From assembly GCA_024763075.1 (NCBI GenBank), contig JANTGF010000044.1, forward strand, positions 1 to 33,336: a DNA stretch of 33,336 nt, given 5' to 3'. This document shows positions 8,014 to 15,834 of this stretch, in pieces. Below the pieces are notes generated by a model. That model was not told the origin of the DNA. It worked only from the letters and a program-made list of their open reading frames with translations, and did no database searches. The DNA comes from Bacteroidales bacterium. Its GTDB lineage: Bacteria; Bacteroidota; Bacteroidia; Bacteroidales; VadinHA17. Position numbers and translations under genes: made by a program. How positions within the stretch are numbered: the stretch's first letter is position 1; every line of letters starts with the position of its first letter.

Positions 8014-10791
8014 ATGAGCCGACCCCGGAAAACTCTGTTGATATTAAGTTGCTATTTTCTTTTTTACCCTGGAATTTCCCGGGCACAGACGCTAAATACT
8101 TTTGGCTTTAAAATGAGTGACGGGCTGGAAGTTGCCTCTCTGAAGCTGGAAGGAAGCAGTGAACTGGTTATGATTCCCCCCGCCAGTTTATTTAGTATGG
8201 ATGTGAATGGTTCAACTATTCTTTCGAATCAGGCAAAGGTGATGTTTGAGAATAATCAAATCAGGTTAATGTTTCCCAATGGTATTACGGGAATTCTGAA
8301 TTCATATAAAAACGGAAATAAGGGATGGAAGGGAGTTTTGAAATTACTCAATCGTTCTTCTGATACACTGGTGATTGAGAATATGGTTCCGTTCGGAGCC
8401 ACGGCAGATCATGTTTATATTGGCTCTGAGGGACCTCCTTCACTCACACGGGCAAAACTTTTTTTACCGGATCAGTCACCGGTTAGCCTGATCTTACCGG
8501 ATAATGCATGGGAAATGGGTTATGGTGCAAGAAACCTGGATGATAATTATGCGGTGTGTGCAATAAGCAGGAGAACCGGCAAGGATAATGCCCGGTTTAC
8601 AAGATACAAAACCATTCTTCCTCCAAATGGTACGGTTGAATACACCTTTTACGCAGATATTTATATGGGAATTTGGCAGAATGGAGTAAAAAAAATGTTC
8701 CATCAGAATTATTTGTATGATCTGGATACCTTTGACAAATCATTATATGAAAGAGAAGATCTGAAATGGATTCGGGATAAATATATTATCACGCTGCAAT
8801 TTGCATGGGACAAGGACTTTTATGATTCCAAAACCGAAAAATTTAATTTTTACGATTTTCTTGAAGATGGGAAAAAACTTTTTGGAGGGTACGATGTTTA
8901 TGGTATCTGGCCTACCTGGCCTCGTTTGGGAGTTGACCAGAGAAGCCAGTGGGAACTTTATGAAGACCTTCCTTATGGTTTGCCAAAACTAAAGGAGCTG
9001 GCAAAGTATGCCAATAGCATGGGCACAAAGTTTTTTATTTCCTATAACCCATGGGATAAAAGTACGGGCTCCGGAGATCATTTACAGCAAATGGCACATC
9101 TGGTTGAAGCGATTCAGGCAGATGGTGTTGTACTGGATACACGGGGAAGTTCCAGTAAACAGTTGCAGGAAGCTGTGGATAGTGTACGAAAAGGTGTGAT
9201 CATGTATTCAGAGGGAATGGCAGTTCCAAAGGATATGCCTGGCATTGTTGCAGGAAGAGTCCACAATGCAATTGAAATTTCACCGGTACTTAACCTGAAT
9301 AAGCTGATCAAACCCGATTTTGCCATCTTCAGGGTTGTAACGCTTAATAAAGGGAATTTTCACCGGGATTTGGCAGTTTCATTTTTTAATGGCTACGGAA
9401 CGGAGATCAACCGGTTCAATCCGGGTAAACCCGACTGGCTAACGGATCAGATGATTTATCTTGGTAAAACTACCCGTATTCTCAGGGAAAATTCTTCCGT
9501 ATTCTTGTTCGATAAATGGACACCCCTTATTTCTACCCGAAAGGATAAGATATGGGCAAACCGTTGGGGAAACGGTTCAAAAGTACTTTATACTGTTTTG
9601 AGTCAGGATCCGGCAGGAGTACAGGGTCCTTTATTTGAGGTTTTTCCTGTTAAGGGAAAGCATTTTGTGAGTTTGTGGAATCATGAGGAGTTAATTCCGG
9701 AAGTCATTGAAGGGAAAAACTATATCCCGGTTAAAGTGGATGCCTATAATTCAGACCTGCAGGGAACCAATGCATCGGGAAATATTGATTGTATAGCCCT
9801 TTTGCCGGAAATGCTAAAGGTTAAAAGAACGGGGGATTCTCTGATGGTCGTGGCCGGTTCAGGTAATCTTATCCGGATTTGGAACAGGGATGTCTCATAT
9901 CAGGAAAAGTTTACCGAATTTAAGAACGATTCAGCGAATTTAAACCTGCTGGAAGTTTTTAACAGAAATGAAGGAAAATTTATTGTTCAGCTGTTTGATG
10001 GTAAGGAATTACTGGATGAAAAGATTGTAAATATTGAATCCGGTCTGCCCATTAAAGAGAATGTGTTTGCAAGAACAGAACGCCACATGAAACCTCCGGA
10101 AGGAATGATCGTAGTTCCGGAGGGAGATTTCTTTTTTAGGGTATCTAACCCCGATCAGTTTATACCTTATCCTGATTTCTCAAAAGGAAAAAAAGTACAT
10201 ATTCAGAAGTTCTATATGGATGAGTTCCCGGTAACAAATAAGGAGTATCTTACTTTTCTTCAGATGTCAAAATATAAACCACAACATCCGGAGAATTTCC
10301 TGAAGCACTGGGAAAAAGGGATGTATCCTGAAGGCCAGGATAATTATCCGGTGGTAAACATCAGTCTGGAGGATGCACAGGCTTATGCAGCCTGGGCCGG
10401 AAAAAGACTGCCTACGGAAATCGAATGGCAATATGCAGCACAGGGTAGCGACGAAAGAAAATGGCCATGGGGAAATAACTTTCATGGTACACGATGTAAT
10501 AATTCTTTTGGCCAGCCAACACCGGTGGATGCATTTCCAAAAGGGGCAAGCCCGTTTCATCTGATGGATATGGTTGGGAACATCTGGCAGTTTACCAGTG
10601 ATGTTTATACGGCAGGTACATATCGCTATGTTATTATCCGTGGCGGGAGTTATTTTAATCCGAAATCCAGTGGCTGGTATGTGAAGGGGGGGCCGCAGCC
10701 TTTAAACCGGACGCAAATGTTATTGCTTCTTTCACCGGGGTTTGACAGAAATGCTACGGTGGGTTTTCGCTGTGTGGCTGATGCAGAATAA
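8014..10791 (+). CDS. Secreted TIM-barrel glycosidase-like protein fused to a cysteine-less FGE-sulfatase-fold domain
   Basis: 925 residues with a signal peptide (first ~24, ending SRAQ). Residues ~25-250 look like a beta-sandwich. Residues ~255-500 look like a TIM-barrel glycosidase: strands such as YIITLQFAWD, KFFISYNPWD, GVVLDTRGSS (Asp375) and GVIMYSEGMA (Glu400), the last two being plausible catalytic positions by analogy with retaining alpha-glycosidases. A beta-rich region follows. Residues ~697-922 are a formylglycine-generating-enzyme (SUMF1) fold: MIVVPEGDFFF, DEFPVTNKEY, RLPTEIEWQYAA, GNIWQFTSDV, RGGSYF, VGFRC. At the positions of the two catalytic cysteines of true FGE there are Asn882 and Gly887, so it should not convert Cys to formylglycine and may instead bind ligand. 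Operon partner of galM. Domain call firm for SUMF1 fold, tentative for the barrel. Confidence 0.75.
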   Translation: MSRPRKTLLILSCYFLFYPGISRAQTLNTFGFKMSDGLEVASLKLEGSSELVMIPPASLFSMDVNGSTILSNQAKVMFENNQIRLMFPNGITGILNSYKNGNKGWKGVLKLLNRSSDTLVIENMVPFGATADHVYIGSEGPPSLTRAKLFLPDQSPVSLILPDNAWEMGYGARNLDDNYAVCAISRRTGKDNARFTRYKTILPPNGTVEYTFYADIYMGIWQNGVKKMFHQNYLYDLDTFDKSLYEREDLKWIRDKYIITLQFAWDKDFYDSKTEKFNFYDFLEDGKKLFGGYDVYGIWPTWPRLGVDQRSQWELYEDLPYGLPKLKELAKYANSMGTKFFISYNPWDKSTGSGDHLQQMAHLVEAIQADGVVLDTRGSSSKQLQEAVDSVRKGVIMYSEGMAVPKDMPGIVAGRVHNAIEISPVLNLNKLIKPDFAIFRVVTLNKGNFHRDLAVSFFNGYGTEINRFNPGKPDWLTDQMIYLGKTTRILRENSSVFLFDKWTPLISTRKDKIWANRWGNGSKVLYTVLSQDPAGVQGPLFEVFPVKGKHFVSLWNHEELIPEVIEGKNYIPVKVDAYNSDLQGTNASGNIDCIALLPEMLKVKRTGDSLMVVAGSGNLIRIWNRDVSYQEKFTEFKNDSANLNLLEVFNRNEGKFIVQLFDGKELLDEKIVNIESGLPIKENVFARTERHMKPPEGMIVVPEGDFFFRVSNPDQFIPYPDFSKGKKVHIQKFYMDEFPVTNKEYLTFLQMSKYKPQHPENFLKHWEKGMYPEGQDNYPVVNISLEDAQAYAAWAGKRLPTEIEWQYAAQGSDERKWPWGNNFHGTRCNNSFGQPTPVDAFPKGASPFHLMDMVGNIWQFTSDVYTAGTYRYVIIRGGSYFNPKSSGWYVKGGPQPLNRTQMLLLLSPGFDRNATVGFRCVADAE

Positions 10792-10856
10792 GATGTGTTG
10801 CGATAAGGTATAAGAGTCCGTCCATTAAGGCAGTGTTTAGTTCAGAATGTTCGCTA

Positions 10857-10897
10857 TTAAGACTTTCGAAGTCTTAAAAATCAGGAGTTTACTTTTG
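10857..10897 (+). promoter_or_regulatory. Perfect 9-bp-stem hairpin followed by a TAnnTTTG box
   Basis: TTAAGACTT (10857-10865) and AAGTCTTAA (10869-10877) form a perfect 9-bp stem with loop TCG. On the right, TACTTTTG (10890-10897) matches the Bacteroidota -7 consensus, but no clear TTG -33 element precedes it. The hairpin could terminate the upstream operon (it is followed by a short A-run, not T) or be an operator. Function is inferred only. Confidence 0.35.
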
Positions 10898-11018
10898 TAA
10901 ATGACTGGTTTTTCAGACAAGAGTAACGCAGATAGCGGACTTTATGGACAGACACTTAACCTGGCTGTTGCAGGCCGGAACAGATTAGAAAAAAATTGAA
11001 CAGAAAATATTTACGAAA

Positions 11019-11237
11019 ATGATATTTGCAGGGATATTTCGTCAGGATCACCTGAATAGTAAATCGGAACGCAGTAAAAGTCAGATGATCCTGCGTTACG
11101 GAACCTATATATTTTATCTGCTTGTAGTGTTACTTTTGGTGTTTATTTATTTTTATGTAAGTAAGCTTCAGGAAGAACAAAATATCCCCCCTGCCGAAAA
11201 AGCTCCGGTTGTGGTTCCGGCTGATTCAGGCTTGTAG
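11019..11237 (+). CDS. Small single-pass membrane protein, unknown function
   Basis: 72 codons. The centre is a clean hydrophobic helix (YIFYLLVVLLLVFIYFYV, residues ~30-47) preceded by basic residues and followed by an acidic/proline-rich tail ending in VVVPADSGL, an arrangement typical of a real N-in membrane peptide. It ends 41 bp before the sigma54 activator and has the same orientation, so they may be cotranscribed. No known family was recognised. An in-frame ATG at residue 23 is an alternative start that keeps the helix. The lack of a clear ribosome-binding site keeps confidence moderate. Confidence 0.5.
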   Translation: MIFAGIFRQDHLNSKSERSKSQMILRYGTYIFYLLVVLLLVFIYFYVSKLQEEQNIPPAEKAPVVVPADSGL

Positions 11238-11278
11238 CCGGATCAGAAAACTTGTTAATTTTTTTCACTGCTTTTAGT

Positions 11279-12694
11279 ATGAGTAAATTAAAAAACAAAC
11301 CATCAATAGAGTCTTTCACTGGCAGAACTGTTCTACAGGGTATGCCGGAACTTGCCTATGTTTTTGATAAGGAGGGAAGGATGGTCATGTGGAACAAAAA
11401 TATTGAGAAGGTTTTGGGTTTTACAAAAGAGGAATTGTATCATAAATATATAGCTGATTTTATTTACGAGTCAGACCGGAGAAAAACAATTGAAGCCATG
11501 CACCGGATCTTTGAGGAAAGAACAGAACAAACGGTAGAGTATAATCTGTTAACAAAATCAGGGAAAAAATTGCCGTATATTGGTTCAGGCAGTCTGGCAA
11601 TTGTGGACAATCAGGAGTATTTTGTGGGCATGGCTATTAACATTAGAAAATTAAAAAACACTGAGAAAGTATTAAAAAATGTAATTGCAGAATTAAAAAG
11701 CCTGAAGGACCAGTTACAATCGGAAAATATTTATTTGCGTGAAGAAATTAAGAGTCAGCATGATTTTGATGATATCATTGGGGAAAGTGAAGCATTAATG
11801 CACTCTCTGTTCAGGATTAAGCAGGTAGCTGCGTTGGATACTACCGTATTGCTGGAAGGAGAAACAGGGACGGGGAAGGAGTTGTTTGCGATGGCTATTC
11901 ACAGTCGAAGTAACAGAAGTGATAAGCCTTTTGTCAAAGTAAATTGTGCTTCCTTACCCTCAGGTCTGATAGAAAGTGAATTGTTTGGACATGAGAAAGG
12001 TGCCTTTACCGGAGCCATCCAAAGGCAGACCGGAAGGTTTGAACTGGCACACGGAGGTACTATTTTTCTTGACGAAATAGGGGAAATACCCATCGAGCTC
12101 CAGTCAAAACTTTTGCGGGTTTTACAGGAAGGTGAATTTGAGCGAATCGGCAGCTCAAAAACAATGAAAGTTGATGTCAGGGTCATTGCTGCCACCAATC
12201 GTAATCTGGAGGATCATATCAATAAGAAACTATTCAGGAAAGATTTGTATTACCGTTTAAATGTTTTTCCTATTACGATTGCACCCTTACGTGATCGTAT
12301 ATCGGATATCCCTTTGTTGGTGGATCATTTTTTAGAACGGTTTAATCGAAAACTTGCCAGGAAAATTAACAGGGTATCCAAAAAAACAATGAATCAACTG
12401 ATGGCTTATTCATGGCCGGGTAACATCAGGGAACTTGAAAATGTCATCGAAAGAGCGGTGATTATTTCAGGGGGAACAACTTTGAAAATTGAACCACTTC
12501 TCAACCCAAACTTTGAAGAAAAGGAGAAACTCCTTCCTTTAGCCGAATATGAACGGCAATACATTATCCGGGTGCTTGAAAAAACCTATTGGCGCGTGGA
12601 AGGTCATGAGGGAGCCGCCCGTATTTTAGATATGCATCCTGAAACACTTCGCTCACGTATGCGAAAATTAGGTATCAAACGTCCGAGTATCTAA
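11279..12694 (+). CDS. Sigma54-dependent transcriptional activator, PAS-AAA+-Fis HTH
   Basis: 471 residues from the ATG at 11279; an upstream TTG at 11252 would only add a hydrophobic stretch and is rejected. Domains: PAS (~16-125, ELAYVFDKEGRMVMWNKNIE), a short coiled coil (~126-158), the AAA+ sigma54-interaction domain (~166-395) with Walker A GETGTGKE, the sigma54-contacting GAFTGA loop (241-246), Walker B TIFLDEIGE and arginine-finger region LFRKDLYYRLNVFPI, then a C-terminal Fis-type helix-turn-helix (GAARILDMHPETLRSRMRKL). It lacks a receiver domain, so it should sense a ligand or redox signal through PAS. It sits at the left border of the sulfatase cluster, oriented towards it, and is a candidate regulator of that cluster. 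Confidence 0.95.
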   Translation: MSKLKNKPSIESFTGRTVLQGMPELAYVFDKEGRMVMWNKNIEKVLGFTKEELYHKYIADFIYESDRRKTIEAMHRIFEERTEQTVEYNLLTKSGKKLPYIGSGSLAIVDNQEYFVGMAINIRKLKNTEKVLKNVIAELKSLKDQLQSENIYLREEIKSQHDFDDIIGESEALMHSLFRIKQVAALDTTVLLEGETGTGKELFAMAIHSRSNRSDKPFVKVNCASLPSGLIESELFGHEKGAFTGAIQRQTGRFELAHGGTIFLDEIGEIPIELQSKLLRVLQEGEFERIGSSKTMKVDVRVIAATNRNLEDHINKKLFRKDLYYRLNVFPITIAPLRDRISDIPLLVDHFLERFNRKLARKINRVSKKTMNQLMAYSWPGNIRELENVIERAVIISGGTTLKIEPLLNPNFEEKEKLLPLAEYERQYIIRVLEKTYWRVEGHEGAARILDMHPETLRSRMRKLGIKRPSI

Positions 12695-12725
12695 GCCTGT
12701 TGATGTGGTTGTCATCCCGGACACC

Positions 12726-12831
12726 CGCCTGACCAGAGGATAGGTGGCCAGGCGAGGAGTGGTTTCCAAAGCGCAACACTTTCTCCCTGGAGAACCTTCA
12801 ATTTTTCCTTCCTGCGTCGCCGTAAGGAAGG
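12726..12831. terminator. GC-rich block with two hairpins downstream of the sigma54 activator
   Basis: CGCCTGACCA (12726-12735) pairs with TGGCCAGGCG (12745-12754) with one mismatch. CCTTCCT (12807-12813) pairs with AGGAAGG (12825-12831), followed by TTTTAAAAT, and AACCTTC at 12793 offers an alternative partner for GAAGGTT at 12827. The second hairpin is a plausible rho-independent terminator. The block is clearly more GC-rich than the AT-rich sequence on its right and could be a dispersed intergenic repeat. Confidence 0.5.
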
Positions 12832-12875
12832 TTTTAAAATGTAAGCCTGCCTCGATATGAATGTCTTGTGAATCC

Positions 12876-12908
12876 CATTATATATCATGTAAGCCATTAT
12901 ATATAATG
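12876..12908. promoter_or_regulatory. Tandem palindromic repeat, candidate operator
   Basis: CATTATATATAATG at 12895-12908 is a perfect 14-bp palindrome. A copy with one change (CATTATATATCATG) lies at 12876-12889, 19 bp away start to start, close to two helical turns. It is upstream of the sulfatase cluster. A pair of operator sites for a dimeric regulator is the natural reading; simple AT-rich chance is the alternative. Confidence 0.35.
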
Positions 12909-12995
12909 AAATTTATTTGAATTCACAATATAATTATTTCTAATGTTATTAAATAACTATTTGTTTATAAGGTATATATAGGTGCCGTTAAGAGA

Positions 12996-13011
12996 TGGCA
13001 TTGTATTTGTT
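12996..13011 (+). promoter_or_regulatory. Weak sigma54-type (-24/-12) promoter match
   Basis: TGGCAT, 5 bases, then TTGTT: resembles TGGCAC-N5-TTGCW with correct GG to G spacing, but the -12 dinucleotide is GT, not GC. It lies about 50 bp upstream of the preferred start at 13061 and downstream of a sigma54 activator gene, which is the only reason to list it. Confidence 0.2.
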
Positions 13012-13060
13012 TATACAATTTCAATACGGACATATATCAGTAGCTTTTTTTAATAATTAT

Positions 13061-13384
13061 ATGATCAAACTTGAAATTTTTGTACAACCCGGGAGTGAAA
13101 AGTTTTTAGAGTTTTCACAAACACTTGAATTTATTGAAAATGACCTGGCAAAACAATGTTCGTCTTTGTCAATAAACAGGGACAAATCCTTTTCAATTAT
13201 TGCAACTTTTAGTTCTGCAGAACAATTAACTAAGGTTTTTAGTTCGAAAGAACTTGGTGTCCTTTCGGGAGCTATCCGTACACTGAGTACGAAATCGGAA
13301 ATTTTTATTCACGGAATTGGAAATATAATGAAAGGTACTGATTTACAAGAAATCCGTTTAATTTTCTCGAAAAGAGAGAAATAA
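13061..13384 (+). CDS. Small ABM-like (dimeric alpha/beta barrel) protein
   Basis: 107 residues from the ATG at 13061. An in-frame ATG at 12995 would add 22 residues that do not resemble the fold, so the shorter start is preferred. The pattern beta (MIKLEIFVQPG), helix (KFLEFSQTLEFIENDLAKQ), beta (SSLSINRDKSFSIIATF), helix (SAEQLTKVFSSKELGVL), beta (EIFIHGIG) is that of ferredoxin-like antibiotic-biosynthesis-monooxygenase/quinol-monooxygenase proteins. The fold assignment comes from pattern only. The gene is 24 bp upstream of the arylsulfatase, in the same direction, so likely the first gene of that operon. Confidence 0.65.
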   Translation: MIKLEIFVQPGSEKFLEFSQTLEFIENDLAKQCSSLSINRDKSFSIIATFSSAEQLTKVFSSKELGVLSGAIRTLSTKSEIFIHGIGNIMKGTDLQEIRLIFSKREK

Positions 13385-13408
13385 ATTATTAATCAAAATT
13401 CAAAAATT

Positions 13409-15787
13409 ATGAAATTAAAAATTCTTTTTTCATATCTTTCACTAGGTATTATGATGAGCTGCAACGCTCCTCAAAATCAATCTGATAGTAATTCAGTAGG
13501 AGATTACAAAATGGATCGTACAATTTTACCTATTCATCCTCCACAGCTTGCAGCAGTGACTGAAATGGATGCCAGAAATGTTGAAAAACCAGATATTTTT
13601 GAGGTTAAAGCTCCCGATGGAGCGCCCAATATTGTTGTAGTAATGATTGATGATATAGGGTTTGGAGCTACCAGCACTTTTGGTGGAGCCATTCAAACAC
13701 CAACCTTTGACCGCTTAGCTGATAATGGTTTACGGTTTAATCAATTCCATACAACAGCTTTGTGCTCACCAACAAGAGCATCATTGCTTTCAGGAAGGAA
13801 CCATCATAAAATGAATGTTGGTTCTGTTATGGAAGTAGCTACCGGTTTTCAAGGTAACCAAGGAATAAGACCTGACAATGCAAAATACGTAGCAGAAACG
13901 CTTCGCCAAAATGGGTATAGTACCGCTGCTTTTGGTAAATGGCACGAAACTGCTACTTGGGAAGTTTCTGTTTCCGGACCCTATTTCCGCTGGCCAACCC
14001 ATTCTGGTTTTGATAAATTTTATGGGTTTATTGGCGGAGAAACCAACCAATGGGATCCGGTAATTTTTGATGGTGTTACTAAAGTGGAGAAAAAAGATGA
14101 TCCTGATTATCACTTCACAACAGACATGACCAATGAAGCCATTAAATGGATCAAGTTTCAAAAAGCGATGACACCAGATAAACCTTTTATGGTGTATTAT
14201 GCTCCTGGTGCTGTACATGCACCTCATCATGCCCCAAAAGAATGGATAAAGAAATATAAAGGAAAGTTTGATGCGGGTTGGCAAAAACTACGTGAAGAAA
14301 CTTTTGCTCGTCAAAAAGAAATGGGCATTATTCCAGAAAACACAAAATTGGCTCCAATGCCTAGTGATATTAAAGACTGGGAAAGCCTAAGCGATAATGA
14401 AAAGAAATTATTTGCCTTGCAAATGGAAACCTTTGCAGGTTTTATGGAACATACCGATAATGAAGTTGGCAGAATGGTAGATGCCATTGAAGAAGTGGGC
14501 GCTTTAGATAATACCCTGTTTATATACATTATGGGTGATAATGGCTCAAGTGCTGAGGGCGGACTTGAAGGCACATTTAATGAGTTGATTCACCTTAATG
14601 GCATATTTGATGAAGAAACCATTGACAACATGCTTTCAAAAAAAGACGAATGGGGAGGTCCTAATTCTTTTCCGCATATGAGTGCTGCCTGGGCAGTAGC
14701 TACAGATGCTCCTTTTAAATGGACCAAACAAATGGCAGCCGATTTTGGAGGAACTCGCAACGCTATGGTAATGCATTGGCCAAAAGGGATTAGTGCAAAA
14801 GGAGAAATTAGAAGTCAATTTAGTCATGTTAATGATGTAGCGCCAACTATTTTAGAAGCAACCGGTTTACCTGAACCAAAAATGATTAATGGTGTTAAGC
14901 AAATCCCTTTGGATGGTGTAAGTATGCTATACGCAGCAAAAGATAAAGCTGCAGAAGGTCGCCACAAAGTTCAATATTTTGAGATGTTTGGCAACCGAGC
15001 AATCTACCATGAAGGATGGCTGGCACGTGTAGTACATATGGTTCCTTGGGTAGGTAAACCTCGAAATGCTTTTCAAGATGAGAAATGGGAGCTTTATAAC
15101 GTTAAGGAGGACTTCAGTTTAACAAATAATTTAGCTGGCCAAATGCCGGAAAAAGTAAAAGAAATGCAAGATCTTTTTGAAAAAGAAGCGATTGCAAATA
15201 ATGTCTATCCATTAGACGATAGATTGTACGAACGCTTTAATGCTAAACTTGCAGGTCGTCCGGACTTAATGGGAGACCGCAAGACACTAACCCTGGCGGA
15301 CGGTATGGATGGAATATTAGAAAACACATTTTTGAATGTTAAAAACACTTCTAATACTATAACGGCAAATGTGAATTTAAAAGGTAATGACAAAGGAATT
15401 ATTCTTTGTCAAGGTGGAAAATTTGGTGGATGGGCTTTGTATATGGACAATGGGAAGCCTGCCTACACATATAACTACTTTGGTCTAAAAAGATTTACAG
15501 TAGCATCATCTAAAAAAATTACTAATCCAACTGCAGAGATTAAAATGGTGTTTGATTATGATGGAGGGGGAACTGGAAAAGGTGGTACGGCTACCATCTA
15601 TGTTGACGGAGAACAAGTTGCTCAAGGTAGAATAGAAAAGACTCAACCTGCTGTATTTTCTGCAGATGAAACAGCAGATGTGGGCAAAGATGAAGCAACC
15701 CAAGTAGCTGATCTTGTATTTAAAGATATTGAAGATTCTGAGTTTACCGGTTTTGTTAACAAAGTAACAATCAGCATTCCGAATTAA
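13409..15787 (+). CDS. Arylsulfatase lipoprotein (S1 type, Cys-dependent) with C-terminal lectin-like domain
   Basis: 792 residues. Lipoprotein signal with MMSC (Cys18). The sulfatase signature is complete: Ca ligands Asp81-Asp82 in VVMIDDIGFG, then LCSPTRASLLSGR with Cys119, the residue that must become formylglycine, and GKWHETATWE. The alkaline-phosphatase fold spans ~70-600, including IMGDNGSSAEGG (second Ca/sulfate site). Residues ~630-792 look like a beta-sandwich (GGWALYMDNGKPAYTYNYFG, ATIYVDGEQV), as seen in long S1 arylsulfatases. It hydrolyses sulfate esters, substrate unknown, on the periplasmic side. No FGE with its cysteines or anSME is in the window, so the maturase must be elsewhere. 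Base usage differs from the glycosidase genes on both sides. Confidence 0.95.
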   Translation: MKLKILFSYLSLGIMMSCNAPQNQSDSNSVGDYKMDRTILPIHPPQLAAVTEMDARNVEKPDIFEVKAPDGAPNIVVVMIDDIGFGATSTFGGAIQTPTFDRLADNGLRFNQFHTTALCSPTRASLLSGRNHHKMNVGSVMEVATGFQGNQGIRPDNAKYVAETLRQNGYSTAAFGKWHETATWEVSVSGPYFRWPTHSGFDKFYGFIGGETNQWDPVIFDGVTKVEKKDDPDYHFTTDMTNEAIKWIKFQKAMTPDKPFMVYYAPGAVHAPHHAPKEWIKKYKGKFDAGWQKLREETFARQKEMGIIPENTKLAPMPSDIKDWESLSDNEKKLFALQMETFAGFMEHTDNEVGRMVDAIEEVGALDNTLFIYIMGDNGSSAEGGLEGTFNELIHLNGIFDEETIDNMLSKKDEWGGPNSFPHMSAAWAVATDAPFKWTKQMAADFGGTRNAMVMHWPKGISAKGEIRSQFSHVNDVAPTILEATGLPEPKMINGVKQIPLDGVSMLYAAKDKAAEGRHKVQYFEMFGNRAIYHEGWLARVVHMVPWVGKPRNAFQDEKWELYNVKEDFSLTNNLAGQMPEKVKEMQDLFEKEAIANNVYPLDDRLYERFNAKLAGRPDLMGDRKTLTLADGMDGILENTFLNVKNTSNTITANVNLKGNDKGIILCQGGKFGGWALYMDNGKPAYTYNYFGLKRFTVASSKKITNPTAEIKMVFDYDGGGTGKGGTATIYVDGEQVAQGRIEKTQPAVFSADETADVGKDEATQVADLVFKDIEDSEFTGFVNKVTISIPN

Positions 15788-15834
15788 ATGTTGTAATCGA
15801 TGATAAGTTAATGATTAATAAAGATAATGATAAA

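Noticed and set aside
10102-10791. FGE domain as the activating enzyme of the nearby arylsulfatase
   Set aside because: Both catalytic cysteine positions are replaced (Asn882, Gly887), and the domain is fused to a secreted glycosidase-like protein.
10813-10955. Degenerate inverted repeat (CCGTCCATTAAG against CTTTATGGACAG) as an IS remnant
   Set aside because: Only about 12 of 17 positions match and there is no duplication or transposase fragment; not distinguishable from chance.
11252-11278. TTG start of the sigma54 activator
   Set aside because: It adds nine hydrophobic residues before a soluble PAS protein; the ATG at 11279 is the natural start.
12712-12897. 61-codon minus-strand reading frame
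   Set aside because: It lies across the GC-rich hairpin block, has an Arg-rich, low-complexity composition and no recognisable domain; better explained as a non-coding repeat.
12995-13060. Upstream start of the ABM-like gene
   Set aside because: The extra 22 residues do not fit the fold and the region also carries the candidate promoter; the ATG at 13061 starts the first beta-strand.
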